A stretch of 64,000 nucleotides of DNA from Rhodococcus koreensis (GTDB lineage: Bacteria; Actinomycetota; Actinomycetes; Mycobacteriales; Mycobacteriaceae): positions 1,612,001-1,676,000 of the forward strand of contig NZ_FNSV01000005.1 of the NCBI RefSeq assembly GCF_900105905.1, read 5' to 3'. The notes beneath the pieces were generated by a model. The model did no database searches and had not been told where the DNA came from. It was given only the letters and a program-made list of their open reading frames with translations. The stretch's first letter is position 1; each line of letters opens with the position of its first letter. This document shows positions 53,848-63,060 of the stretch, piece by piece. The position numbers and the translations under genes are program-made.

Positions 53848-55260
53848 TCACGCCGAGACCGACACCTTTTCGTCGTCGCCGTCGGTGACGGTGAGCGCAC
53901 GAGTGACGGACGGGCGGCGCAGGAAGACGAACCAGGTGACGAGGATGCAGGCAAGGTAGAAGGCGAGGAACACCCAGAACGCCATGGTCGCCGACTTCGC
54001 GGTGCCGCCGTAGGACGCGCGGAGCACCAGGTTGATTCCGACGCCGCCGAGGCCGCCGATGGCGCCGGCGAAGCCGATGAGGGCCCCGGACATCGCCCGC
54101 GACCACGCCGCCTTGGCGTCGCGGCTCAGTCCTTCGAGCCCCTGCGCCTTGGCCTCGAAGATCGACGGGATCATCTTGTAGACCGAGCCGTTGCCGATGC
54201 CTGCCAGCAGGATCAGGGTGATGAAGCCGACCACGAACGCCACCAGCACTCCGGCCGTGGCCGCGCCGGGCGTGCCGTCGTCGACGGTGCCCGCGGTCAC
54301 CAGCACCGCGGCGGCGAGCGCCATGGCGACGAAGGTGTACAGCGTGATCTTGCCGCCGCCGATGCGGTCGGCGAGCTTGCCGCCCATCGGCCGGGCGATG
54401 GAGCCGAGCAGCGGTCCGATGAAGGCGATCTGCGCGGCGTGCAGGGCGGCCGCCGCGGGGGTGGCGCCACCGGCGAGGAAGTTGATCTGCAGCACCTGGC
54501 CGAACGCGAAGCTGAATCCGATGAACGATCCGAACGTGCCGATGTAGAGGAAGCTGATGACCCACGAGTCGGAGAACTTCAGCGCCTTGGCCATCGCCCG
54601 GAGATCGGACTTCTGGTTGCCGAGGTTGTCCATGAACAGGGCCGCGCCGACCGCGGCGACGGCGATGAAGACCAGGTAGACGGCGCACACGATCCAGGGG
54701 TCCGTGTTGCCCACGGTGGCGATCACGAGCAGACCGACGACCTGGATCACCGGGACACCGATGTTGCCGCCGCCCGCGTTGAGACCGAGTGCCCAGCCCT
54801 TGAGCCGCTGTGGGTAGAACGCGTTGATGTTGGTCATCGACGACGCGAAGTTTCCACCGCCGACGCCGGCGAGTGCCGCGACGAGGATGAACGTCGTGTA
54901 CGACGCCCCCGGGTTCATCATCAGGTAGAGGGTGAACAGTGTCGGGACGAACAGGACGAGGGCGCTGAAGACGGTCCAGTTGCGGCCACCGAAGCGGGCC
55001 GTCGCGACCGTGTACGGGATCCGCAGGATCGAGCCGACGAGAGTGGGGACGGCGACGAGGAAGAACTTGCCCGCCGCGTCGATCCCGTAGATGTCGGTCG
55101 GCATGAACAGCACCATGACGGACCAGATCGACCAGACGGAGAAGCCGACGTGCTCAGCGACTACCGACCAGATCAGGTTCCGCTTGGCGATGTCCTTGCC
55201 GCCCGCCTCCCAGGCGTCGACGTCTTCCGCGTCCCAGTGCTCGATGTAGTGCTTCTTCAC
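53848..55260 (-). CDS. narK: Nitrate/nitrite transporter NarK
   Basis: About 470 residues from GTG 55260 with GAGGAG 7 nt upstream. Twelve transmembrane helices of the NNP (nitrate/nitrite porter) family, with the signatures AGVGGGNFASSMTNINAFYP and AGLNAGGGNIGVP-like GWALGLNAGGGNIGVPVIQ. It imports nitrate or exchanges nitrate and nitrite. It heads the narK-nirB-nirD-hemD/wHTH-cbiX unit, with a GlnR-like box about 116 bp upstream. Confidence 0.94.
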   Translation of the reverse strand: MKKHYIEHWDAEDVDAWEAGGKDIAKRNLIWSVVAEHVGFSVWSIWSVMVLFMPTDIYGIDAAGKFFLVAVPTLVGSILRIPYTVATARFGGRNWTVFSALVLFVPTLFTLYLMMNPGASYTTFILVAALAGVGGGNFASSMTNINAFYPQRLKGWALGLNAGGGNIGVPVIQVVGLLVIATVGNTDPWIVCAVYLVFIAVAAVGAALFMDNLGNQKSDLRAMAKALKFSDSWVISFLYIGTFGSFIGFSFAFGQVLQINFLAGGATPAAAALHAAQIAFIGPLLGSIARPMGGKLADRIGGGKITLYTFVAMALAAAVLVTAGTVDDGTPGAATAGVLVAFVVGFITLILLAGIGNGSVYKMIPSIFEAKAQGLEGLSRDAKAAWSRAMSGALIGFAGAIGGLGGVGINLVLRASYGGTAKSATMAFWVFLAFYLACILVTWFVFLRRPSVTRALTVTDGDDEKVSVSA

Positions 55261-55375
55261 CCGGGCCTCCTCGTTGTGTGGGAGACCCAAAGGTAGAAAA
55301 CCGGTGTTGCGGCGGTGCTGCGGTCGGTGACCGCAACGTCAACTGATCCTCACTTTTCAACTGGGGCGATGTGAG

Positions 55376-55391
55376 GTTTCCTGCATGTTTC
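55376..55391 (-). promoter_or_regulatory. GlnR-like binding box upstream of narK
   Basis: On the minus strand GAAAC-ATGCAG-GAAAC, two half-sites with the 6-bp spacing of the actinobacterial GlnR motif (gTnAC-n6-GaAAC), 116 bp before narK. GlnR is the global nitrogen regulator that activates nitrate-assimilation genes in Rhodococcus, Streptomyces and mycobacteria. A second, weaker match is near 55327-55342. Confidence 0.45.
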
Positions 55392-56642
55392 CTAGACGTG
55401 TCGAAGAGCGTTCTCAGGCTCCTTTTCGACGTGCCAGCTGTCCTCGAGCATGCGCGGCTTGCACGCCTGGAACGCCGCTATGAGGAGGATCACCACGCCG
55501 AACGTCAGGAATCCGAACGACACGGTCCATCCGCCGGAGGCGTCGTGGAACACCCCGAACAGCAGCGGTCCGAGGCACGCGACGGCGTAGCCCACACCCT
55601 GGGTGAAACCGGACAGCGTCGCCGAGCCGAGGTGGCTGCGCGTGCGCAGATTGATGAGCGTCAGCGACATGGGGAACGTGCTCGGCCCGAGCCCCAGCAG
55701 CACGATCCACAGGATCGGTGCGCTCATCGGAGCGAACAGCAGTCCACTGAAGGCCACCAGGTAGCAGACCGCGCATCCGATCACGATCGGGAACGGATTG
55801 CGCATGCGGGCGCACAGCGTGGGGGCGCCGAACGCGGCGACGAGACCCATGAACGAGAACAGTCCCACCATGGCACCGCCGAACGCTTCGCTCGCCCCGG
55901 CGTCGGACAGGATGTCGGGAATCCAGGTGAACATCGAGTACGTGATCATCGACGTCATTCCGAACATGCCGGCCATCCCCCAGCCGACGGGCGAACGCCA
56001 GGCCTTCCCGTGCGGGCGTTCGGCCTGCACACCCGCGGGCGGTTCCGCCGCGACGACCACGGTGCGACGTCGTTCGCGGGTGAGCAGGAGGATCCACGGG
56101 AGCGCCGCGGCGAAGCCGAGGAGCGCCCAGACCCCGATCGAGAACCGCCAGCCGAACGCCTCGGCGAGCGGGACGGCCACGAAGGCGGGCACGATGGTGC
56201 CGATCTGCACCCCGACGATGTACACCGAACTCATCACGGCCAACCGGTCGGAGAAGTAGCGCTTGACCAGCGGCGGAATCACCACGTTGCCGATTCCCAT
56301 GCCGGCCAGCGCGAGGGCCGACAGCGCCAGCAACGACCAGGTGTCGCTCATCAGCGCTCTCGTGAGCATGCCGACTCCGGCCATCACCATCGCCACGAGC
56401 GCGGTCCGTTCCAGGCCCCACCGCTTGGCGATGAGCGGCGTTCCCAGGCCGAACAGCGCGAACATCGCCGTGGGTACCATCCCGAACACTCCGACCACCG
56501 TGGGCGAGAATCCGATGTCCTCCCGGATCTGCGAGGCCAGCGGGGTGAACGAGGTGACCGCGAGCCTCAGGACGAGAGCCGACATGGCGATCGCGCAGAA
56601 GACGAGGAGGCGGCCGCGTAGAAGAGTCACGAGAGAAATCAT
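55392..56642 (-). CDS. MFS transporter, CynX/NimT family
   Basis: 416 residues with twelve transmembrane helices, related to the cyanate (CynX) and 2-nitroimidazole (NimT) exporters; the pattern LASQIREDIGFSPTVVGVFG and LGLGPSTFPMSLTLI is typical of that branch. It probably moves an organic anion. Start at ATG 56642 leaves only 11 bp to the divergent regulator gene; GTG at 56630 is possible. The divergent regulator is its likely repressor. Confidence 0.83.
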   Translation of the reverse strand: MISLVTLLRGRLLVFCAIAMSALVLRLAVTSFTPLASQIREDIGFSPTVVGVFGMVPTAMFALFGLGTPLIAKRWGLERTALVAMVMAGVGMLTRALMSDTWSLLALSALALAGMGIGNVVIPPLVKRYFSDRLAVMSSVYIVGVQIGTIVPAFVAVPLAEAFGWRFSIGVWALLGFAAALPWILLLTRERRRTVVVAAEPPAGVQAERPHGKAWRSPVGWGMAGMFGMTSMITYSMFTWIPDILSDAGASEAFGGAMVGLFSFMGLVAAFGAPTLCARMRNPFPIVIGCAVCYLVAFSGLLFAPMSAPILWIVLLGLGPSTFPMSLTLINLRTRSHLGSATLSGFTQGVGYAVACLGPLLFGVFHDASGGWTVSFGFLTFGVVILLIAAFQACKPRMLEDSWHVEKEPENALRHV

Positions 56643-56653
56643 AGGATGACAGG

Positions 56654-57322
56654 ATGACCTTTGGAAAACCCGTACGTCGCTCGAGTCTCATCTCACAGGT
56701 GACCGAGCAGCTACGCGACGAGATCTGCAGTGGCCGGTGGGCGGTGGGCGCGAAGATCCCCACCGAGACCGCGCTGTCCGAACTCACCGGAACGGGACGC
56801 AACACCGTCCGTGAGGCAGTGCAGGCCCTCGTCCACACCGGGCTGCTGGAACGGCGGCAGGGATCGGGCACGTACGTCGTCGCCACCTCGGATGTCGGCG
56901 GCACACTCGGCAAATACTTCGCAGGCGCGCACGAGCGCGACGTCACGGAACTGCGGCAGGCGCTCGACGTCACCGCCGCCGCGCTCGCCGCCCGGCGACG
57001 CACCCCGGACGACATCACACGACTGCAGAGCCTGCTCGACGAGCGGTTCCGATGCTGGGCCGAGTCCGACACCGAGGCCGCCGTCGCGGCCGACGTCACC
57101 CTGCACCGCGCGATCGTCGAGGCGAGCCACAACGCCGTGTACCTCGAGTTCTACGACTCGCTGCTGCCGTCGATCGCCCAGACCGTCGACCGGCACGTGC
57201 ACGCGACGGGGGCGGGATTCCACGACGAGCACCGGCACCTGATCCAGGCGATCGTCGACGGCGACGAGACCGCGGCGACCACCGCCGCCCGCGACCTGTT
57301 CGCCGAGCTGCTCACCACCTAG
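56654..57322 (+). CDS. FadR-type GntR regulator (FCD domain)
   Basis: 222 residues: N-terminal winged helix (LRDEICSGRWAVGAKIPTE, TGRNTVREAVQALVHTGLLE) and a C-terminal FCD domain with metal-binding residues in DVTLHRAIVEASHN and DEHRHLIQAI. Such regulators sense organic acids. It is divergent from the MFS gene and lies 11 bp away, so the promoters overlap and mutual control is likely. Its stop overlaps the next gene's stop by 4 bp. Confidence 0.88.
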   Translation: MTFGKPVRRSSLISQVTEQLRDEICSGRWAVGAKIPTETALSELTGTGRNTVREAVQALVHTGLLERRQGSGTYVVATSDVGGTLGKYFAGAHERDVTELRQALDVTAAALAARRRTPDDITRLQSLLDERFRCWAESDTEAAVAADVTLHRAIVEASHNAVYLEFYDSLLPSIAQTVDRHVHATGAGFHDEHRHLIQAIVDGDETAATTAARDLFAELLTT

Positions 57323-58173
57323 AGCAGGAGGCGCACCACGTCGGCGGTACGGGCGAGTCCGGGGAACGCCTCCGCGGTCGACCGCGGGTGCAGCACGTGG
57401 ACGGCGAGCCGGAACAGCACCGCCCGCAGCAGCATCTGCGGCCACTCGGGCAGGTCTTCCCACCGTCCGATGAGGGCCTCGTCGGCCCCGCCCCAGGAGA
57501 TGGCGTCCACCACCGCCACGGCCGCCGCCCAGGACGCGGGGCGCCAGTACGGCGTGATGTCGGTGATCCCCGGCGCGAGCGCACCGGCGAACAGGACGGT
57601 GCCGAACAGGTCGCCGTGGACGAGCTGATCCGGACACGTGACGGGCTTGCGCAATGTCGCCAGCCCGGTGATCAGCTCGAGACTCTTGCGACCGTCCGGC
57701 GACGGGGTCTCGAGCTGTTCGGCGCCCTTCGCGCTGCGCAACGGGATCTTCTCCCAGGCCGCCCGGTCCGCCGCGACGAACACGTCGACCTCCGCCCACG
57801 GCGCGACCGGGGGCTGCACCAGGAACCGGGGACGGTCGAGTTGCGAGGTGGCGGCGTGCAGTCGCCCCGACATCGACACGACCTCGTCGTGACGCGGTTC
57901 GGGTGTGCCCTCGATGAACGTGTCGGCGCGCCACCCGGACACCACGTACCTGCCGTCGGTGGATCGCACGGGACGGGCGAGCCGCACGCCTTCCACCTCG
58001 AGCGTCTCGCGGACCTTGGCGGACCACGCGGCGCGCGCGTGGTCGGCGACGGCTGACAGGACTACGTCTCCACAGAGCCACCCGCCGTCCCAGTCCGCAC
58101 CGAGTGGGATGGGCTCGACTTCCCGGAGGCCGAACGTGGAGCACACGTGCTGAGGGGGTTGGCCGGTGCTCAC
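57319..58173 (-). CDS. TIGR02569-family kinase-like protein
   Basis: 284 residues, an aminoglycoside-phosphotransferase-like fold of the TIGR02569 family (Rv3205c type). The Brenner-like motif is VHGDLFGTVLF, lacking the usual Asn after HGDL, and no clear DFG-like second Asp follows, so catalysis is uncertain. The name is from family resemblance; function is unknown. It is convergent with the GntR gene and lies 98 bp from moeZ on the same strand. Confidence 0.75.
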   Translation of the reverse strand: MSTGQPPQHVCSTFGLREVEPIPLGADWDGGWLCGDVVLSAVADHARAAWSAKVRETLEVEGVRLARPVRSTDGRYVVSGWRADTFIEGTPEPRHDEVVSMSGRLHAATSQLDRPRFLVQPPVAPWAEVDVFVAADRAAWEKIPLRSAKGAEQLETPSPDGRKSLELITGLATLRKPVTCPDQLVHGDLFGTVLFAGALAPGITDITPYWRPASWAAAVAVVDAISWGGADEALIGRWEDLPEWPQMLLRAVLFRLAVHVLHPRSTAEAFPGLARTADVVRLLL

Positions 58174-58271
58174 GTACTCAACGCTACCGCCGGGTGGGCC
58201 GGTGACAGCGCAAGGCGCGCTGGCCCGAAGACGTCAATCACGCCGCGACCGGGCCGGCAGACAGGCAGTGG

Positions 58272-59474
58272 TCAGTAGACGGGCAGGCTCGTGTCCACCT
58301 GCTTCGCCCACGCGATCACGCCGCCCTGCAGATGGGTGGCGTCGGAGAAGCCGGCCTTCTTCAGCGCTGCCAGCGCCTCCGCCGACCGGACGCCGGTCTT
58401 GCAGTGCAGCACGATCGGCTTGTTCTGCGGAAGCTCCGACAGCGCCTCCCCCGACAGGATGCGGTCCTTGGGGATCAGCACCGCACCGGGCAGGTGGACG
58501 ATGTCCCATTCGACGGGCTCGCGCACGTCGACGAGTTCGATCTCCTTGCCGGAGTCGAGGAGGTCGCGCAGCTCCGTGGCCGTGATCGTCGAACCGGCCG
58601 CCGCGGCCTGCCCCTCGTCGGACACCACCCCGCAGAACGCGTCGTAATCGATCAGTTCGGTGACCGGAGTCCGCGCCGGATCCCGGCGCAACGCGATGGT
58701 GCGGTATGTCATGTCGAGCGCGTCGTAGACCATCAGCCGTCCGAGCAGCGATTCGCCGATGCCGGTGATCAGCTTGACCGCCTCGGTGGCCATGATCGAG
58801 CCGATCGACGCGCAGAGCACACCGAGCACGCCGCCCTCGGCGCAGGACGGCACCATGCCCGGCGGCGGCGCCTCCGGGTACAGGTCGCGGTAGTTGAGTC
58901 CGCGGCCGTTCGGCGCGTCCTCCCAGAATACGGACGCCTGGCCTTCGAAGCGGTAGATCGAGCCCCACACGTACGGCTTGTGCGCGAGGACGGCGGCGTC
59001 GTTGACGAGATACCGGGTGGCGAAGTTGTCGGTGCCGTCGAGGATCAGGTCGTACTGCTCGAACAGTTCGACGGCGTTGTCGGGCTCGAGCCGGAACTCG
59101 TGCAACCGGACGTCGACGTTGTCGTTGATCTCGCGGATCGAGTCGCGCGCGCTCTCGCCCTTCGGACGGCCCACGTCGGAGCGTCCGTGGATCACCTGGC
59201 GTTGCAGGTTCGACATGTCGACCTCGTCGAACTCGACGATGCCGAGGGTCCCGACCCCCGCGGCCGCGAGGTACAGCAGGGCCGGTGAGCCGAGGCCACC
59301 CGCCCCGATGACGAGGACCTTCGCGTTCTTCAGGCGCTTCTGGCCGGCCATGCCGACGTCGGGGATGATCAGGTGCCTGCTGTACCGCGCCACCTCGTCG
59401 CGGGAAAGTTCGGCGTCCGGTTCCACCAGCGGCGGCAGCGCCTCGGTGGTCTTCACAGAACGGTCAAGCGACAC
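58272..59474 (-). CDS. moeZ: Adenylyltransferase/sulfurtransferase MoeZ
   Basis: 400 residues: N-terminal MoeB/ThiF-like domain with VLVIGAGGLGSPALLYLA (ATP site) and the DLILDGTDNFATRYLVND segment, followed by a rhodanese domain with active-site loop CKTGVRS near residue 359. It activates the C-terminal glycine of ubiquitin-like sulfur carriers (MoaD, CysO) and transfers sulfur to them for molybdopterin and cysteine synthesis. The start is GTG 59472-59474, overlapping a short upstream ORF. Confidence 0.95.
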   Translation of the reverse strand: MSLDRSVKTTEALPPLVEPDAELSRDEVARYSRHLIIPDVGMAGQKRLKNAKVLVIGAGGLGSPALLYLAAAGVGTLGIVEFDEVDMSNLQRQVIHGRSDVGRPKGESARDSIREINDNVDVRLHEFRLEPDNAVELFEQYDLILDGTDNFATRYLVNDAAVLAHKPYVWGSIYRFEGQASVFWEDAPNGRGLNYRDLYPEAPPPGMVPSCAEGGVLGVLCASIGSIMATEAVKLITGIGESLLGRLMVYDALDMTYRTIALRRDPARTPVTELIDYDAFCGVVSDEGQAAAAGSTITATELRDLLDSGKEIELVDVREPVEWDIVHLPGAVLIPKDRILSGEALSELPQNKPIVLHCKTGVRSAEALAALKKAGFSDATHLQGGVIAWAKQVDTSLPVY

Positions 59475-59550
59475 GGCCCACTCCTGACGATTGCGCGACG
59501 GCTTCCGATGTGTCGGACAGCATTGACTTCAACGCCCCGACAGGGTCCAT
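59464..59550 (-). CDS. Possible 28-residue leader peptide overlapping the moeZ start
   Basis: ATG 59548-59550 is preceded by a strong GGAGGGG ribosome site; the ORF begins MDPVGALKSMLSDTSEAVA and ends at TGA 59464, 11 nt inside moeZ in another frame. Initiation here could couple or regulate moeZ translation. The composition looks plausible for a real peptide, but nothing else confirms it. Confidence 0.45.
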   Translation of the reverse strand: MDPVGALKSMLSDTSEAVAQSSGVGRVA

Positions 59551-59591
59551 TCTTCCCCTCCTGCCCGCAGTCGCGCGGGACCGGTCCAGAC

Positions 59592-60683
59592 TCATGCCCG
59601 CGGGAAGGGCCAGGGATTGAAATGGCAGGTCAGCCCGTTCATCGGCACGATGCCCTCGGGGTCGAGCTGGGCGATGTCGTTGTTGGCCGTCCCGAACGTC
59701 TGCTGCATCATCACCGGCGCGAGGCCGCCTTCGGTCTCGCACGGCTGGTGGTCCTGGTAGCCGATGGCGTGCCCGACCTCGTGGTTGATCTGGTACTGCC
59801 GGTACGACCCGATGTCGCCCTGGAACGCGATGGCGCCGCGCACCCAGCGCGGCTCGTTGAGGACGACGCGGTCGATGCCCGGGTTGTAACAGGACACTTC
59901 CAACTGGATGTCGTAGCCACACGCCTCGCGAATGGTCATCTGCGACGTCAGCGACACCCGGAAGTCGGGATCCCCCTGGTCGACGCGGCGAAAGGCGAAC
60001 CGCGGGTCCTTCGTCCAGCTCTTCGGATTCGACAGCGTCTGGTCGACCATCCGGCCGAACGACTCGTCGCCGCCGAATCCGGACGTGTCGACGCCGTCCT
60101 CGATCTCGACGCTGTACGTGAATTCACGTTCGGTGCCCTGCCCGACCTTGGCCCCGTTGCCGGGAACCACGTGCCAGGTGCCGGCGCCCACCGCCGTGAA
60201 CGGACCACCCTCGGGCAACGCGCCCGAGGGAAGTTCGGCGGCGAAGTTTCCGTCGGCCTCCGGCGGGACCCCGATGACGCTGGAACCGTCGGTGTCGCGG
60301 GACAGAGTGCCGAATCCGGGGGAATCGGTCTCCGCCGTCGTCTCGCCGCCGCCGGTGTCCCGGACCGCGTCGACCACGACGAGCACGGTGACCACCAGGA
60401 GGATCGGGATCGCGTACGCCCGCCAACCGTAGGTGGAGACGAACCGGCCGATGCGGCTCTGCTTCCGGGCCTGCCGCTCGGGGCGCGGGTTGCGGGGACG
60501 GCCCACCTCGCGGCTCGTCGGGTCCCATTGCGCGCGGAGCGGTTGATGCGACTGCGACTGCGGTGCCGACTGCGAAGCGCGGGGACCGACGTCACGCTGG
60601 TCGATGCTTCGCGATCGTCGCTCCCCGTCCTCGGAGCTCTGGGGAGCCCGGCCGCGAACACGCGGTCCTCCTCGGTCAGTCAC
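59592..60683 (-). CDS. DUF3152 secreted/anchored metzincin-like protein
   Basis: About 363 residues from GTG 60683 (an ATG 45 nt upstream is also open). A long Arg/Ser-rich N-terminus, one transmembrane helix (AYAIPILLVVTVLVVVDAV), then an extracytoplasmic DUF3152 domain with the zinc-protease motif HEVGHAIGYQDHQPC, that is HExxHxxGxxxH. Cys residues around it suggest disulfides. It corresponds to Rv3207c; the substrate is unknown. Metalloprotease activity is inferred from the motif. It is divergent from the TetR gene. Confidence 0.85.
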   Translation of the reverse strand: MTDRGGPRVRGRAPQSSEDGERRSRSIDQRDVGPRASQSAPQSQSHQPLRAQWDPTSREVGRPRNPRPERQARKQSRIGRFVSTYGWRAYAIPILLVVTVLVVVDAVRDTGGGETTAETDSPGFGTLSRDTDGSSVIGVPPEADGNFAAELPSGALPEGGPFTAVGAGTWHVVPGNGAKVGQGTEREFTYSVEIEDGVDTSGFGGDESFGRMVDQTLSNPKSWTKDPRFAFRRVDQGDPDFRVSLTSQMTIREACGYDIQLEVSCYNPGIDRVVLNEPRWVRGAIAFQGDIGSYRQYQINHEVGHAIGYQDHQPCETEGGLAPVMMQQTFGTANNDIAQLDPEGIVPMNGLTCHFNPWPFPRA

Positions 60684-60922
60684 GCAGCCCAGAATCTCAC
60701 AGTCCGGCACCGCCTCGTCCCAGTGCATCGTCCGCAGGTCATTCGGCGTGTCACGTGGATGCGGCCCGCAACGTCGCGGCTACCCGGGTCACCAGGTGCC
60801 CCGAACCCCTGCGGTATCCCAGTTACCGGACAGGCAATATCCTTGACCGGGCGAGTCCTGCGAGTCCACCATGAACGGTTCACTACGCGCGGGTATCGTT
60901 CACACAGTTACACAGAATGTGA

Positions 60923-61624
<702 letters not shown>

Positions 61625-61630
61625 CACCGA

Positions 61631-61674
61631 CGAGAAAGGGCCCGACAGTCGATTCGACTGCGGGCCCTTTCTCG
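61631..61674. terminator. Bidirectional terminator between tetR and the DUF3107 gene
   Basis: A long stem CGAGAAAGGGCCCG...CGGGCCCTTTCTCG with inner CAGTCG/CGACTG pairs and an ATT loop. A-rich and T-rich flanks within the arms give usable U-tracts in both directions. Confidence 0.85.
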
Positions 61675-61708
61675 TGTGTTCACGTGGTCGGAACGAATCC
61701 GACTGCGT

Positions 61709-61939
61709 TCACTTCGTCGGTGCGAATCCGACCTTGCGGATATCGGACGGGCCGATCTCCACGTAGGCGATCTTGCTGGACTGAATGAGGTACTTACGCC
61801 CCTTGTCGTCCTCCAGGGACAAGATCCCGTCGCCACCGGTGAGGGCGCCCGAGACCAATGTCTCGACCTCGTCCGGGGTCTGCTCGCTGCTGACGATGAG
61901 CTCACGCGGGCTGTCGATTACACCGATCTTGACCTCCAC
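61709..61939 (-). CDS. DUF3107 small protein (TB9.4-like)
   Basis: 76 residues from GTG 61937-61939, with GGAGG 6 nt upstream; a TTG two codons earlier is also in frame. Sequence such as VEVKIGVIDSPRELIVSS and KYLIQSSKIAYVEIG marks the actinobacterial DUF3107 family (Rv3208A, TB9.4). It is a small soluble protein of unknown function. The 118 bp to the ferritin-like gene show no signal. Confidence 0.88.
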   Translation of the reverse strand: MEVKIGVIDSPRELIVSSEQTPDEVETLVSGALTGGDGILSLEDDKGRKYLIQSSKIAYVEIGPSDIRKVGFAPTK

Positions 61940-62057
61940 GGTCAACCTCCGAACTCTCCGAGAAACATCAGCTGTCCTGGCCAGGCTAATGCAGTGGCCG
62001 CCGCCGGTGCGCGTCTGTGGGCTGTGCCCTGAGCGAACACCGGCAAACCGGCGCCGC

Positions 62058-62738
62058 CTAGACCAGGCCCAGCACGGCCATGCGTTCGGCGTGCATCTCC
62101 TGCATGCGGTCGAACAGTGCGACGACGCCGTTGAGGTCGCCGGACGCGGAGATGACGAGTTCGGTCAGCGCCTCCCGCTGCGCCAGGACGAACTGCGCCT
62201 GGGTAATGGCCTCGCCGAGCAGTCGCCTGCCCCACAGCATGAGGCGGTCCTTGTCGCGGTTGCTGGCCTTGATCGCCTGCTGCACCTCGTGGACGACGAA
62301 CTCGGAGTGGCCGGTCTGCGAGAGCACCTCCTCGACGGTGCGCGACACCTCGGCGGGCAGCGAGTGCCCGATCTCGCGGTAGAAGTCCGCGGCGATCCCG
62401 TCACCGACGTACGCCTTCACCAGCGCCTCGAGCCACGTCGAGGGGGTGGTGGACGCGTGGTAGTTGTCGAGGGCGCGGACGAACGGATCCATTGCCTCGA
62501 AGATGTCGAAGCCGCGCGCGGTCAGCGCCTTCTCGAGCATCTCGAAGTGGCCCATCTCGGCGGCCGCCATGCTCGCGAGCGCCACCTTGCCCTGCAGGGT
62601 CCGCGCCATCTGCGCGTCCTCGGACAGCCGGTAGAACGCGGAGATCTCGCCGTATGCGAGGACCGCGAAGAGTTCACCGACGCCGGGGTGATCAGCGGGA
62701 ATCGTGGAATCAGTGGATGCAGGGGTGTTGGGCTCCAT
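62058..62738 (-). CDS. Ferritin-like-fold protein (Rv3210c-like)
   Basis: About 226 residues from ATG 62736-62738, all-helical. Motifs YGEISAFYRL and AAAEMGHFEMLEKAL (ExxH) give one half of a di-iron carboxylate site; a second Glu/His set appears in the C-terminal helices (SQTGHSEFVVHE). It may be a diiron protein related to ferritins or tRNA hydroxylases; no function is established. An upstream extension of the frame runs antisense to the helicase gene and was not used. Confidence 0.78.
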   Translation of the reverse strand: MEPNTPASTDSTIPADHPGVGELFAVLAYGEISAFYRLSEDAQMARTLQGKVALASMAAAEMGHFEMLEKALTARGFDIFEAMDPFVRALDNYHASTTPSTWLEALVKAYVGDGIAADFYREIGHSLPAEVSRTVEEVLSQTGHSEFVVHEVQQAIKASNRDKDRLMLWGRRLLGEAITQAQFVLAQREALTELVISASGDLNGVVALFDRMQEMHAERMAVLGLV

Positions 62739-63060
62739 GGCGCCACAGCCTAATGCGTCGAGCAGTGATGTTTGCCATGCGTAACCAGTTGTGGAGCGTT
62801 CTCCGGCTACAATGATCGTGGGCAACCGCTCGTCACCACGTTCGTCTCCGCAGAGAACGCTGTTCGAGTGATGATCGATCACGATCCGATCGGCGGTTCC
62901 CACCGATAATGTGCGCGCACCTGATCGACGGTCCCAGCCGCGCCTCGCCGAAATCTTCGATTTCTGCGCTGAGGCAGAGGCAGGATCGACTCGGAAGAGG
63001 ACATCGACGAGCGTCGACTGGGAAATCGGGCCGACCAGCGGCCTGGCCCTTACCTCGTGC
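62739..63060 (+). other. Intergenic region between the ferritin-like gene and the DEAD-box helicase
   Basis: 322 bp shared by two divergent genes. A -10-like TACAAT at 62808-62813 would give the helicase a leader of about 250 nt, as is common for autoregulated RhlE/DEAD-box mRNAs. No clear -35 and no convincing small ORF are visible. Confidence 0.5.
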
